Shown here: piece after piece, positions 29,337-38,580 of the stretch
Numbering within the stretch: the stretch's first letter is position 1
How the letters are laid out: every line of letters starts with the position of its first letter
Assembly: GCA_015231615.1 (NCBI GenBank)
Contig: JADGBE010000003.1
Coordinates: 1 to 64,000 of the forward strand
Direction of reading: 5' to 3'
DNA length: 64,000 bases
Source: Desulfamplus sp.
Lineage (GTDB): Bacteria > Desulfobacterota > Desulfobacteria > Desulfobacterales > Desulfobacteraceae
Made by a program: the position numbers and the translations under genes
Notes under the pieces: model-generated
The model's input: the letters and a program-made list of their open reading frames with translations, nothing else
Database searches by the model: none
What the model was told of the DNA's origin: nothing

Positions 29337-29864
29337 TCATCTGACACTTGATCCATTTTGGTAATATAACAAGACTATATCCATGCCTACTATATTTAAA
29401 CCTTTAAGTATTTCTAATGTTATAGCGTGAACTTTACGCTCTTCTTGATTAGCACACTCTGATTCAGAAGATGCTGAATATATCTGTTGAAACTTTGAGA
29501 ACCTAACAATATGAACTAACTCATGGACTGCTATATAAATAAGAAAAGGTAATAATAGAATTTCCTCACATTGAGCTATCTTATCTAAAATAGCTCCATC
29601 TTGAAAACATATAGTATAATAATTCATTGAACTTGAACCAAGTTCGGCATATTTTTTTTTAACTTCATAACCAAGAACTTGAGCAAATGGACCATCCACT
29701 ATTTCATCTTCCTTAAGCTCCTTAAATGTCTTAATGTCATATCTACTACGAAGCCATTGAGTTGATGACATCTTATAATAATTACTAACCATCTCCTCTG
29801 CAATTAGAATCGCCTCATCAAGAACGTTTAACTGTAATGAATTAAAAGCCTTTTTTCTATCCAT
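29337..29864 (-). CDS. Uncharacterised HExxH putative metallopeptidase
   Basis: A 175-residue protein with YIAVHELVHIVRFSKF (HExxH, about residue 113), followed by EERKVHAITLEIL, whose Glu or His could complete a zinc site. The N-terminal half is helical and contains QWLRSRYDIKTFKEL and EIVDGPFAQVLGYE. No signal peptide is visible, so it is probably cytosolic. I remember similar conserved hypotheticals from Desulfobacterota near FmdB-type genes but no experimental function. The segment before HExxH is hydrophobic (LLLPFLIYIAV), consistent with a buried metal-site helix. A TTACTCC-type Shine-Dalgarno complement precedes the start. Confidence 0.75.
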   Translation of the reverse strand: MDRKKAFNSLQLNVLDEAILIAEEMVSNYYKMSSTQWLRSRYDIKTFKELKEDEIVDGPFAQVLGYEVKKKYAELGSSSMNYYTICFQDGAILDKIAQCEEILLLPFLIYIAVHELVHIVRFSKFQQIYSASSESECANQEERKVHAITLEILKGLNIVGMDIVLLYYQNGSSVR

Positions 29865-30032
29865 AAATTACTCCTTGTCTATTATTACAAAACCTCTTTA
29901 TGCTTAATTCATACAAGAAAAAAGAATGGACATACTGCAAAATTTTATGATATAGATTTATGATTAATTATTAATATAAATTTGGTATTAATATATACAA
30001 TTTGAGAACTTATTTTAAAAGGAGGTGGTCTT

Positions 30033-30125
30033 TTGGGCAGTGTTATTAAAAAGAGAAGAAAAAAGATGAGAAAACATAAACATAAAAAACTCCTTGCAAG
30101 AACAAGACATCAGAGACGCAAATAG
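30033..30125 (+). CDS. bS22/mS38-like (AURKAIP1/COX24 domain) small ribosomal protein
   Basis: This 30-codon gene is missing from the ORF track. It starts with TTG after a very strong Shine-Dalgarno (AAAGGAGGTGG, 5 bases away). The product is GSVIKKRRKKMRKHKHKKLL followed by ARTRHQRRK. This is almost the sequence of mycobacterial bS22, a basic peptide in the 30S subunit related to mitochondrial mS38 (AURKAIP1). A strong terminator follows at 30175. It probably makes a rRNA-binding peptide near the decoding region. It is divergent from the HExxH gene and stands alone. Confidence 0.85.
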   Translation: MGSVIKKRRKKMRKHKHKKLLARTRHQRRK

Positions 30126-30174
30126 CTAATAGTATTTCTATAACGTCCACCAGAAGAGGCCAATAAAATATTTA

Positions 30175-30213
30175 CCGCAACAGAATATTTATATTCTGTT
30201 GCGGTGTTTTTTT
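30175..30213 (+). terminator. Intrinsic terminator of the bS22-like gene
   Basis: CCGCAACAGAATAT and ATATTCTGTTGCGG form a perfect 14-bp stem with a very short loop, followed by TGTTTTTTT. It begins 50 bases after the stop of the small gene. It may also stop hflC readthrough on the other strand. Confidence 0.92.
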
Positions 30214-30278
30214 GTAATTACAATCAGTTTTAATTAAATTTAATTTTGTACAATTATGAAATAACCAGTACTTTAAAT

Positions 30279-31292
30279 TTACTCACTGCCAATTCTTTTA
30301 AAATATTTCATAAAATCTGACTCAGTTGAAATTACAAGCGTGCTACTTTGATCAAGTGCAGTTTTATATATATCTAACGTTTTCATAAGTGAGTAAAATT
30401 GAGGGTCAACCCCATAAGCAGCTGCGTAAATCTCTGTTGCTTTTGCATCTGCTGCCCCCTTAATCTCCTGTGCTGCTTTGTAGGCTTGAGATTTTACAAG
30501 TTGCAGCTCTTTTTCTTTATCTCCCCTTATATTACTTGCCTCTCCTCTACCTTCAGCACGAAATTTTTCGGCAATCTGTTTTCTTTCTGCTATCATTCTG
30601 CCATACACAGCATCGCGAACCTTCTCAACGTAATTAATACGCTTTATCTTAACATCTACAAGCTCAATACCAAATGCCTCTAATTTAGGTTGTGCCTGAG
30701 CTATTATCTTTTTATTTATCTCACTTCTTCCAACTTCGATTTTATATTGTGATTTCTGCTTTTGATTTGACTCTTTAGTATCAGTATCTTGGTTGCCATC
30801 AGTAGTGTTATTGATGTTTTGACTATCTGTATTATTTGACATATCAAAAGACTCAAAAGTGTCCATTGGTCTATCACTATTTCTGACACTCTCAACAAGC
30901 CTATATGAGGTAATAAAATTTCTTACAGCAGGATCAATAATATCATCAAGCCTTCCCTGTGCAGTTGTCATGTTATTAACTGTCTGAAAATATTTTATAG
31001 GATCAACTATTTTCCAACGAGCAAAAGCATTTACCCAAATAAAAGTTTTATCTTTTGTAGGTATCTGTCCCGGGTCTCCATCCCACTCTTGAAGATTTTT
31101 AGGAAAATAACTTGCTTTTTGAATAAAAGGAACTTTGAAATTGAGACCCGGAGTTGTTATAGCTTCGCCTACAACCTTTCCCCACTGAGTAATAACCACT
31201 TGTTCAGTTTCATCGACCACATAAGCTGAAGTAAACAATATGAATGTTATGAAAAATAGTGCTGCGTATATTAAACCTTTATATTTCATCAT
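30279..31292 (-). CDS. hflC: HflC, SPFH protease-modulating protein
   Basis: A 337-residue SPFH/band-7 protein with an N-terminal helix (GLIYAALFFITFILFTSAYVV split), the SPFH start VDETEQVVITQWGKVVGE and the coiled coil (ERKQIAEKFRAEGRGEASNIRG). With HflK it forms a membrane cage around the FtsH protease. An Asn/Thr/Asp-rich insert of about 40 residues (NNTDSQNINNTTDGNQDTD) interrupts the region before IEVGRSEI and is not typical of HflC. It overlaps hflK by 4 bases. Confidence 0.95.
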   Translation of the reverse strand: MMKYKGLIYAALFFITFILFTSAYVVDETEQVVITQWGKVVGEAITTPGLNFKVPFIQKASYFPKNLQEWDGDPGQIPTKDKTFIWVNAFARWKIVDPIKYFQTVNNMTTAQGRLDDIIDPAVRNFITSYRLVESVRNSDRPMDTFESFDMSNNTDSQNINNTTDGNQDTDTKESNQKQKSQYKIEVGRSEINKKIIAQAQPKLEAFGIELVDVKIKRINYVEKVRDAVYGRMIAERKQIAEKFRAEGRGEASNIRGDKEKELQLVKSQAYKAAQEIKGAADAKATEIYAAAYGVDPQFYSLMKTLDIYKTALDQSSTLVISTESDFMKYFKRIGSE

Positions 31293-32410
31293 TTAGATAA
31301 CTCCTTATCTCTCAATAAATCTTTTATTGCAGGCACTGTTGTTGATGATTGTCCTGTAGCCTCTCCCATATTTAAAATAGGTAAAAGATTTGCTTGACCT
31401 GAATCCACAATATATTTTTTCCCAAGTCTTGGTAAAACCTCTGACATTGCCTCTAAATAGAGTCGTTTTTCAGTAACATCTTTTGCTTTAATGTACTCTT
31501 GATAGACAGAAGAGAATCTTGCAGCATCACCCATTGCACTATTAACTCGGTCAATTGCATAACCTTCAGCATCTTTTATAATGCGTTGGGCTTCACCTTT
31601 GGCAGCAGGAATCGCTTTATTATACTCCTCTTTTGCCTTGTAAATAAGCTGCTCTTTCTCTTGGACAGCCTCATTCACTTCGTTAAATGAAGCCTGCACA
31701 GGCTCTGGAACGTTAGTCCTCTTCATCTCGATAGTTACTATTTGTATTCCTGTTTCAGCCTCAATCATTTCTGTTTGGAGAAGCTCCCTTGCAGCAACAG
31801 CTATCTCTTCACGCTTGGAGATAACCTCGTTAATACTGCGATCTCCTACAACAGTACGCATAGTGGCTTCTGCCATATCTCTTAATATTGCATTAACATT
31901 GTTAACCCTAAACAGATAATTATATGGATCAGATATTCTATACTGCACAATCCAAGGGACAACAGCAACATTCAAATCACCTGTAAGCATAGCAGCAACG
32001 ATGTCTGTATTATCATTAGAGCGTAACGCAGCACCAGCAGCCACCTCTTCTTGACCGCTTATAAAGCCAAACTCTTCCTTATAAACTCTTTTTATTTTAA
32101 CCTTAGTAACCTTTTCAATACCTGAAGGAAATTTGAAGTTAAGTCCTGGTTGAGAGATTCTGCTATATTTCCCAAAACGCTGTATAACTCCAACCTCGTC
32201 AATCTCTACAGTGAAAAACATTGAGCTTCCAAAGAAGAGAAAAAATAGGACAAGAATCATCAATATTCCACCAGGGAATTTAAAATTTCTAAATTTTGAT
32301 ACTATATCATCAATTTGAGGCGGTGTTGGTATTCCCATGCCTCCGTCATTTCCATGCTTCTTTTCATACTGTTCTTGCTTTTCTCTGAGCTTATCCCAAT
32401 CCCAGTTCAT
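31289..32410 (-). CDS. hflK: HflK, SPFH protease-modulating protein
   Basis: A 373-residue partner of HflC. A Gly-containing cytosolic N-terminus (MNWDWDKLREKQEQYEKKHG) precedes one helix (GILMILVLFFLFFGSSMFF), then the SPFH domain (VEIDEVGVIQRFGKYS, LDINV-like QIVTIEMKRTNVPEPV) and a coiled coil. Together they modulate FtsH. It is the first gene of the hflK-hflC pair. Confidence 0.95.
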   Translation of the reverse strand: MNWDWDKLREKQEQYEKKHGNDGGMGIPTPPQIDDIVSKFRNFKFPGGILMILVLFFLFFGSSMFFTVEIDEVGVIQRFGKYSRISQPGLNFKFPSGIEKVTKVKIKRVYKEEFGFISGQEEVAAGAALRSNDNTDIVAAMLTGDLNVAVVPWIVQYRISDPYNYLFRVNNVNAILRDMAEATMRTVVGDRSINEVISKREEIAVAARELLQTEMIEAETGIQIVTIEMKRTNVPEPVQASFNEVNEAVQEKEQLIYKAKEEYNKAIPAAKGEAQRIIKDAEGYAIDRVNSAMGDAARFSSVYQEYIKAKDVTEKRLYLEAMSEVLPRLGKKYIVDSGQANLLPILNMGEATGQSSTTVPAIKDLLRDKELSK

Positions 32411-32627
32411 AAAAATGTTTCCTGTAAAGCCATTATTAATAAGTTATTAAAATATCGGAGATATTCTCATAAAATACTCCACTGCCGAAACTTGATACTA
32501 TTACAATCTAATAATCTAAATTATTATAGATATTATTTAGCACATTATATCTAAGAGTAGATAGATTACATCAATTGATTTATTTTTCAAGGAAAAATGG
32601 CTTGGCAATCTTTAAAATCAAGGAGAC

Positions 32628-32669
32628 AATCTGTTTTGAAGAGATTAAAATCTATTTTCAAAACAGATT
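32628..32669 (-). terminator. Stem-loop at the 3' end of mfd
   Basis: AATCTGTTTTGAA and TTCAAAACAGATT pair perfectly over 13 bp, immediately after the mfd stop. The plus-strand side has TTTTTC, the minus-strand side does not have a good U-tract, so the hairpin may protect the 3' end rather than terminate. Confidence 0.5.
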
Positions 32670-32671
32670 TT

Positions 32672-35600
32672 TCAACCATTATTTACCCGCAACCCTATCT
32701 CTTTGAGTATCTTTTTTGTCTCAACAAGCGAGCGTGAAATTTTTTTATTTCTTGAACCAAGATTTACCTTCAGGGCATTTTCCGAGATATATTCATATTC
32801 AAAGCCATTAATAGGCAAGTGGCGAAAAGGTCGTTTTTGGTGAAGCTCTGAAAATACAAGGATAATTGAATTTAGGGTAACGTCCATCTTTTTTACTCCA
32901 GCCTTTATAGCAAGAATTCTTAACATTATTTTTAAGAGCATATTTAACCCCTCTTCAGGCAATTTACCAAATCGATCGATAAGCTCTTTTTGCATTGCTG
33001 TTATCTCTGAAACCTCTGTCATCTGTGATAATCTTCTATAGATTGTTAGCCTCTGCTCTATTGATTGGACATAATCTTCTGGAATATGGGCAGACATGGT
33101 TATATTTATTTCAGGCTCAAGTGCTGGTATTACAGGTTTTCCTTTAAGTTCACATACAGCTTCGTCAAGAAGTTTTAGAAACATATCATAACCAACTGCT
33201 GCAATATGACCAGATTGGGACGCACCAAGTGCAGAGCCAGCCCCCCTTATTTGAAGGTCCTTCATGGCAATCTGAAATCCAGCACCAAGGTCGCGGTGTT
33301 CCATTAAAGCCGAAAGTCTTTTTTTTGCATCACGAGATAGATTTTCCTCATTTTGAACAAACAGATAAGCATAAGCCTGTTCTTCGCCTCTGCCAATTCT
33401 TCCGCGCAATTGATAAATCTGGGCAAGTCCAAACCGCTCTGCTTTGTTTATTATCATGGTGTTGGCAGAAGGAATATCAAGACCTGATTCCACAATTGTG
33501 GTGCAGACCAGCATATCAATATCACGGTTGATAAAATCAACCATCACCTTTTCTAATGCTGACTCTTGCAATCTTCCATGTGCAATACCTATTTTCACCT
33601 GAGGAACGAGATTTTGGAGTTTTTCTGCCATTTTGAATATGGTTTCAATCTCATTGTGGATAAAAAATATCTGACCACCCCTTGCAAGCTCTTTTTTGAT
33701 AGCATCAGCAACAACAGCATCAGAATATTCGGAAATATAGGAGACAATAGCCTGTCTATCTTCTGGAGGGGTTGAAATTACGCTAATATCTCTCATGCCA
33801 GTTAAAGATAGATGCAAAGTTCTTGGAATTGGTGTAGCGGTAAGTGCCAATACATCAACTGTGGTCCTTTTTGCTTTAAGAGCCTCTTTATGTTTAACTC
33901 CAAAACGCTGCTCCTCATCAATAACCAGAAGCCCTAACGCTTTGAATACAACATCTTTTTGAAAAAGACGGTGGGTGCCAATTACAATATCAATTTTACC
34001 AGACTGCAGCCCGCTTAAAATTTGTCTCTGCTCTTTTGTTGTCCTAAATCTTGAAAGAGCTTCAACTGTTACTGCCCAGCCTTTGAAACGCTCTTTAAAT
34101 GTATGAAGATGCTGTTCAGCAAGAATAGTTGTTGGAACAACAATTGCCACCTGTTTGCCATCATTAACAGCTTTAAAGGCAGCTCGTATTGCAACTTCTG
34201 TCTTTCCATAACCCACATCTCCGCATACCAACCTATCCATTGGGGTCTCATTTTCCATATCTGATAGAACATCATCAATTGCCTTTAATTGATCTGGGGT
34301 CTCATCATAGGGAAAAGATGCTTGAAATTCATCATAAAAACTATCACTTGGGCTAAAGGCATGACCATTTTCAACTCTTCGTTTAGCATAGAGATTCAAA
34401 AGCTCGCCAGCCATCTTTTCAACCTCTTTTTTTGCCTTTTCAGTTGCCTTACCCCATGTTTTTCCGCCAATTTTATCAAGAATTGGGGTATATCCATCAA
34501 CTCCAATGTATTTTTCAACCATCTCCATTCTGTCAACTGGGAGATAGAGTCTGTCATCGTCTTTATAGGCAATCTGGATAAAATCGCCCGAAAGTCCGTC
34601 AATGGTGATTGTTTTTAGCCCCTCATACCTTCCAAGACCATGTTCTAAATGGACAACAATATCACCCTCTTTTAACTCTTCTGGTGTAATAAATCTGGTT
34701 TTTGCACGTTTGGTGCTTCTATTGATAACTCTTTTTTTTGCACCAAATATCTCTTGGTCTGTAATTATGGCAATAGAGCTTTCATGGTGAACAAAACCTG
34801 ATGAGAGATTACCTATTGTGTAATATGGCGGTAAACCTTTAATCTTAAAGGATAATTTATTGAAGTTATCAAAATTTATACTATCAAAAGATTGAAGTTC
34901 AACACCATAGGGTTTTAAAAGAGAGATAAGTCGCCCAACCTGAGCTTCGCTTGTGCATACAGCAACTGAAATAAGCCCCGATTCTCTATTTGCAAAAAAC
35001 CAATCCGCAAGTGGCTGCAAAATATGTTCATCATTGGAACTATTGCTATCTCTTTTTAACTTAGAAGAGATGGCAGCATTATCTTTAAAATTTAGATTAA
35101 TTGACGATGGTATAGACAGCAGCCCCTCCCCACCTATATTTGCAAGAAGGTAAGGATTTATATTGCTGGTATTTTCTGTTTGTAGATTATTGCTGATATT
35201 ATTTGTTTGTAGAATTTTGCTGATATTGTCTGTTTGCAGAATTTTGCTGATATTGTCTGTTTGCAGAATTTTGCTGATATTGTCTGTTTGCAGAATTTTG
35301 CTAATATTGTCTATTTGCAGAATGTTATTGTCTAAGATTAAATCCTTAAAAAGAATCTGCTTTTTATTGTGCAAATCTAAATAATATATAATTTCACTGA
35401 ACTTTATATAAATTGATTCTGGCGGAACACAGAGCCTCTGTTCACGCTTTGCATTTTCATAATTTTCTACAGCTTTAGCATAAAAAGAGTCAGCAATTGA
35501 GTTTATCTCATCTGGTCTATCTATAAAAAATAGTGTATCATCAGAAATATAGTTTAACAGCGAGTCAGTCTCTCCATAAACAATTGAAAGAAGGCTCTCT

Positions 35601-36535
35601 ATCTCTGGAAATCTTCCAAACTCCTTAATTTTGTCTAAATACTCCTTAATTTTTGTATTTGATAATCCACAATCACTTCCAGCTTGACGTAATCTTGCAA
35701 TAACTTGTGGAGTAGCCGATTTTTCAATAATCACCTCATTTGGTGGGATAATTATTGCTTCTGCTATCTCATCAACTCCACGCTGAGTTACAGGTGAGAA
35801 AAAACGCAAAGACTCAACATGATCAGAGGAAAAGTCGGTCTCATTATAGAGATCAATCCTTATTGGATTTTCGTAATTTGGAGAAAAAACATCTAAAATT
35901 TCACCTCTTACAGCATAATCTCCCGGCTCTTCTACAAGTGATGTCCGAACATAGCCGTTGGCATTTAGTCGGGCAATAAGAAGGTCTCTGTCAAGAGTCT
36001 CACCATTTACAACAAGATCAACTGCTTTGGATAGAATATTTTTAGGGACAATTTTTTGAAGTAATGTATCTATGCTTGTAATAATAAAGTAGTTGGAAGT
36101 AGGATCAATAAGTTTATAAAGTGCTGATACTCTTAAAGATGCTGTCTTTGAATGGTAGGATAGAGATTTAAAAGGTTGAAGATGGTATCCCGGAAAGTAA
36201 ATAATAGAAGAGTGCATCTCTGGCATGAAAAATAAAAGATCATCCATAAAACGGATAGCATCTCTATTTGTTGGAAATATTGCAGCAATATTGGAATAAA
36301 TATTATTAATGGCATTATTAGTAATAGTATCTGCTGTTTTAGAATAACTCCTATTATTAATCGTTTTATTGCTATTAGTTATGATTTCATTAAATAGTTT
36401 TGCTGCAGTATATGCTTTTGCAGCCCCATGACACCCTGTTACTTCAATATTATTATCTCTGTTATTAGCATTATTAGAACTTATTTTGGTAAAATTAGGG
36501 CTTATTTTAGTAATATTTAAAAGGTTTTTGAACAT
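32672..36535 (-). CDS. mfd: Transcription-repair coupling factor Mfd
   Basis: A 1287-residue Mfd, longer than the usual roughly 1150. It has the UvrB-like N-terminal module (FPTNRDAIRFMDDLLFF, DYAVRGEILDVFSP), the RNA polymerase-interacting domain (GDIVVHLEHGLGRYEGL), the SF2 motor (GDVGYGKTEVAIRAAF, VIDEEQRFGV, LTATPIPRT) and the TRG/C-terminal domain (AIKDLQIRGAGSALGASQSG-like). It removes stalled RNA polymerase and recruits UvrA. Two inserts are unusual: an Asn/Ser/Thr-rich N-terminal stretch, and a tandem ISKILQTDN repeat before the polymerase-binding domain. Confidence 0.96.
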   Translation of the reverse strand: MFKNLLNITKISPNFTKISSNNANNRDNNIEVTGCHGAAKAYTAAKLFNEIITNSNKTINNRSYSKTADTITNNAINNIYSNIAAIFPTNRDAIRFMDDLLFFMPEMHSSIIYFPGYHLQPFKSLSYHSKTASLRVSALYKLIDPTSNYFIITSIDTLLQKIVPKNILSKAVDLVVNGETLDRDLLIARLNANGYVRTSLVEEPGDYAVRGEILDVFSPNYENPIRIDLYNETDFSSDHVESLRFFSPVTQRGVDEIAEAIIIPPNEVIIEKSATPQVIARLRQAGSDCGLSNTKIKEYLDKIKEFGRFPEIESLLSIVYGETDSLLNYISDDTLFFIDRPDEINSIADSFYAKAVENYENAKREQRLCVPPESIYIKFSEIIYYLDLHNKKQILFKDLILDNNILQIDNISKILQTDNISKILQTDNISKILQTDNISKILQTNNISNNLQTENTSNINPYLLANIGGEGLLSIPSSINLNFKDNAAISSKLKRDSNSSNDEHILQPLADWFFANRESGLISVAVCTSEAQVGRLISLLKPYGVELQSFDSINFDNFNKLSFKIKGLPPYYTIGNLSSGFVHHESSIAIITDQEIFGAKKRVINRSTKRAKTRFITPEELKEGDIVVHLEHGLGRYEGLKTITIDGLSGDFIQIAYKDDDRLYLPVDRMEMVEKYIGVDGYTPILDKIGGKTWGKATEKAKKEVEKMAGELLNLYAKRRVENGHAFSPSDSFYDEFQASFPYDETPDQLKAIDDVLSDMENETPMDRLVCGDVGYGKTEVAIRAAFKAVNDGKQVAIVVPTTILAEQHLHTFKERFKGWAVTVEALSRFRTTKEQRQILSGLQSGKIDIVIGTHRLFQKDVVFKALGLLVIDEEQRFGVKHKEALKAKRTTVDVLALTATPIPRTLHLSLTGMRDISVISTPPEDRQAIVSYISEYSDAVVADAIKKELARGGQIFFIHNEIETIFKMAEKLQNLVPQVKIGIAHGRLQESALEKVMVDFINRDIDMLVCTTIVESGLDIPSANTMIINKAERFGLAQIYQLRGRIGRGEEQAYAYLFVQNEENLSRDAKKRLSALMEHRDLGAGFQIAMKDLQIRGAGSALGASQSGHIAAVGYDMFLKLLDEAVCELKGKPVIPALEPEINITMSAHIPEDYVQSIEQRLTIYRRLSQMTEVSEITAMQKELIDRFGKLPEEGLNMLLKIMLRILAIKAGVKKMDVTLNSIILVFSELHQKRPFRHLPINGFEYEYISENALKVNLGSRNKKISRSLVETKKILKEIGLRVNNG
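35165..35325 (-). repeat. 27-bp in-frame tandem repeat inside mfd
   Basis: The unit encodes ISKILQTDN. About four near-identical copies and two degenerate ones follow each other between the Mfd N-terminal module and the polymerase-binding domain. The unit length is a multiple of three, so gains or losses keep the frame. Confidence 0.85.
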
Positions 36536-36586
36536 TTTTTTCTTGATTTTCTCTTATATAAGAATTAATGGTAAAGCCATTTTTAA

Positions 36587-36662
36587 GCCGGCGTAACTCA
36601 GTTGGTAGAGTAGCTGATTCGTAATCAGCAAGCCAGCGGTTCGACTCCGCTCGTCGGCTCCA
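36587..36662 (+). tRNA. tRNA-Thr (anticodon CGU), CCA encoded
   Basis: A 76-base cloverleaf: acceptor GCCGGCG with CGTCGGC (one G-U), D arm ACTC/GAGT, anticodon arm GCTGA-TTCGTAA-TCAGC, T arm AGCGG-TTCGACT-CCGCT, discriminator T, and an encoded CCA. CGU reads ACG threonine codons. A terminator hairpin follows immediately. Confidence 0.96.
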
Positions 36663-36670
36663 TGATTATA

Positions 36671-36710
36671 AAGCCTTTCAAGGGCTTGCTCTTGAAAGGC
36701 TTTTTGTTTT
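36671..36710 (+). terminator. tRNA-Thr terminator
   Basis: AGCCTTTCAAG and CTTGAAAGGCT pair over 11 bp around GGCTTGCT, followed by TTTTGTTTT. Confidence 0.88.
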
Positions 36711-36780
36711 CTATCCAAAAACTAATTTTTAGCCCGTTTTGTATGCACTTTGCAGCGGCTAATGTCAAGGAGGAAGTCTA

Positions 36781-37587
36781 ATGTCTTCATATTTTAGAAA
36801 TGCTATGGAGGTTTTCAAACTCCTAAATAAATCTAATTGCAAAGAGTGTTTTAAGCCAACATGCCTTGCATTTGCAGGCTCAGTATTCAAAGGTGAAAAA
36901 AGACTTCAGGAGTGTCCATATCTGCCCGCTGATGTTATTGCACAGTTCAAAGATGCACAGCAAAAGAGTCCTGCAATTGATCAGGGTGCTTCGGATATGA
37001 TGGAGAATTATAGGAAGTCGGTTGCACAAATTGACCTTGAATCAAAAGCAGCGGCTCTTGGAGGAATCTTTGCAGATGGCAGATTAACAATAAGGGTAAT
37101 GGGTAAAAGTGTAAGTATTGATCAACAGGGTAAAATATTTACAGATATTCATGCAAATCAGTGGGTTATAATGCCACTTCTTAACTATATTGTTCAATGT
37201 AAAGATTCTCCTATCTCTGGTATCTGGGTACCTTTTAGAGAGCTACCAAGCGGAAGAGCATGGCAAGGACTTTTTGAAAAGCAGTGTGAGGAGCTAATAA
37301 AGAAGGTAGCAGATACCTACCCTGGATTTTTTCAACAGATTCTTGAGCTATTTAATGGAAAAGAGGTAGAAAAACACTATAAATCAGATATTGCACTTGT
37401 AGTTTATCCGCTCCCTAAAATACCTCTTCTTATATGTTATTGGTTACCTGAAGATGGGATAGATTCTGATTTGAACCTTTTTTTTGATGCTAAAACTGAG
37501 GATTACCTCCATATTAACTCTATCTATGCCATTGGTGCTGGTTTAGCAAGAATGTTTGAAAAAATTGCTATAAATCATGGATTTTAA
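36781..37587 (+). CDS. Fe-S cluster/DUF3786 protein
   Basis: A 268-residue protein. The N-terminus (NCKECFKPTCLAFAGSVF with a later QECPYL) is the four-cysteine Fe-S domain also found in acetyl-CoA synthase corrinoid subunits (CdhD/CdhE). The remainder is DUF3786 (GIWVPFRELPSGRAWQGLF, LPKIPLLICYWLPEDG, FFDAKTEDYLHINSIYA). DUF3786 genes occur in anaerobes and are thought to bind corrinoid or Fe-S partners, but the function is unproven. AGGAGGAAG lies just before ATG. Confidence 0.85.
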   Translation: MSSYFRNAMEVFKLLNKSNCKECFKPTCLAFAGSVFKGEKRLQECPYLPADVIAQFKDAQQKSPAIDQGASDMMENYRKSVAQIDLESKAAALGGIFADGRLTIRVMGKSVSIDQQGKIFTDIHANQWVIMPLLNYIVQCKDSPISGIWVPFRELPSGRAWQGLFEKQCEELIKKVADTYPGFFQQILELFNGKEVEKHYKSDIALVVYPLPKIPLLICYWLPEDGIDSDLNLFFDAKTEDYLHINSIYAIGAGLARMFEKIAINHGF

Positions 37588-37680
37588 TTTGCACGAGAGG
37601 CAAATTACTCGTATAGCACTACCAAAATATAATATACTTTGAGAGTTTAATGTTTATACCACAAATTTAGAGAGATATTT

Positions 37681-38553
37681 ATGGAAAAAATCGTTAATCA
37701 TATCAGCTCATGGCTAAAAGACTATTGTTTAAAATCAGGTTTAAATGGTTTTGTAGTCGGGGTGTCTGGTGGTATTGATTCTGCTGTAACTTCAACTTTG
37801 TGTGGTAAGACTGACTTGCAAGTTATCGCCTTAAATATGCCAATTTATCAATCTCCAAGCCAGTTAAATCTTGCAAATATCCATATTAATTGGCTTGAGA
37901 ACCATTTTAAGAATGTTAAAGGAATAATAATTGATTTGACTCCATCTTTTAAGGCAATTCAAGATAGCCTGCCCAAAGAGATTCAAGATGGTTTAACTAT
38001 GGCAAACACAAGGTCTCGCCTTCGTATGCTAACTCTTTACGCATTTGCAAGTCATCATAAGTTGCTTGTAGCTGGAACTGGCAACAAAGTTGAAGACTTT
38101 GGCGTTGGTTTTTATACTAAATATGGTGATGGCGGAGTTGATATTTCTCCAATTGCTGATCTATTTAAAACAGAAATTTTTGCCATTGGAAAATATTTGG
38201 GGATAAATGAAGATATAATCAATGCGCAGCCTACTGATGGTCTTTGGGAAGATGGCAGAACTGATGAATCACAGATTGGAGCAACCTATCCAGAGCTTGA
38301 GTGGGCAATGAGGTATGAACAGAATAAAAGCTATGTGAATGGATCTGAATATGACGAGAAATTTGAAACTCATAATCAAATCATTGGACAAGATAGGTTT
38401 AGGATTTTATCTGATAAAGAGTGTGATGAAAATTTGTTATCGCCAAGAGAGAAAGATGTGCTATCAATTTACAGAAGATTTAACAATATGAATCGTCATA
38501 AAATGGAGCCTATTCCAGTATGTAAGATACCTTATGGTTTAAATTCTTTATAA
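37681..38553 (+). CDS. nadE: NH3-dependent NAD(+) synthetase
   Basis: A 290-residue N-type ATP pyrophosphatase: PP-loop GVSGGIDSAVTS, LVAGTGNKVEDFGVGFYTKYGDGGVDISPIADL and EDGRTDESQIG. It turns deamido-NAD into NAD using ammonia. There is no glutaminase domain, so it depends on free NH3 (or another amidotransferase). The C-terminus ends MEPIPVCKIP. Beyond the stop lies a 20-bp tandem repeat. Confidence 0.96.
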   Translation: MEKIVNHISSWLKDYCLKSGLNGFVVGVSGGIDSAVTSTLCGKTDLQVIALNMPIYQSPSQLNLANIHINWLENHFKNVKGIIIDLTPSFKAIQDSLPKEIQDGLTMANTRSRLRMLTLYAFASHHKLLVAGTGNKVEDFGVGFYTKYGDGGVDISPIADLFKTEIFAIGKYLGINEDIINAQPTDGLWEDGRTDESQIGATYPELEWAMRYEQNKSYVNGSEYDEKFETHNQIIGQDRFRILSDKECDENLLSPREKDVLSIYRRFNNMNRHKMEPIPVCKIPYGLNSL

Positions 38554-38580
38554 TGGTAGTGTAATAAATTTTATTCAATT

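Noticed and set aside
35163-35384. Plus-strand ORF with RILLILSVC repeats
   Set aside because: Antisense to the 27-bp repeat in mfd.
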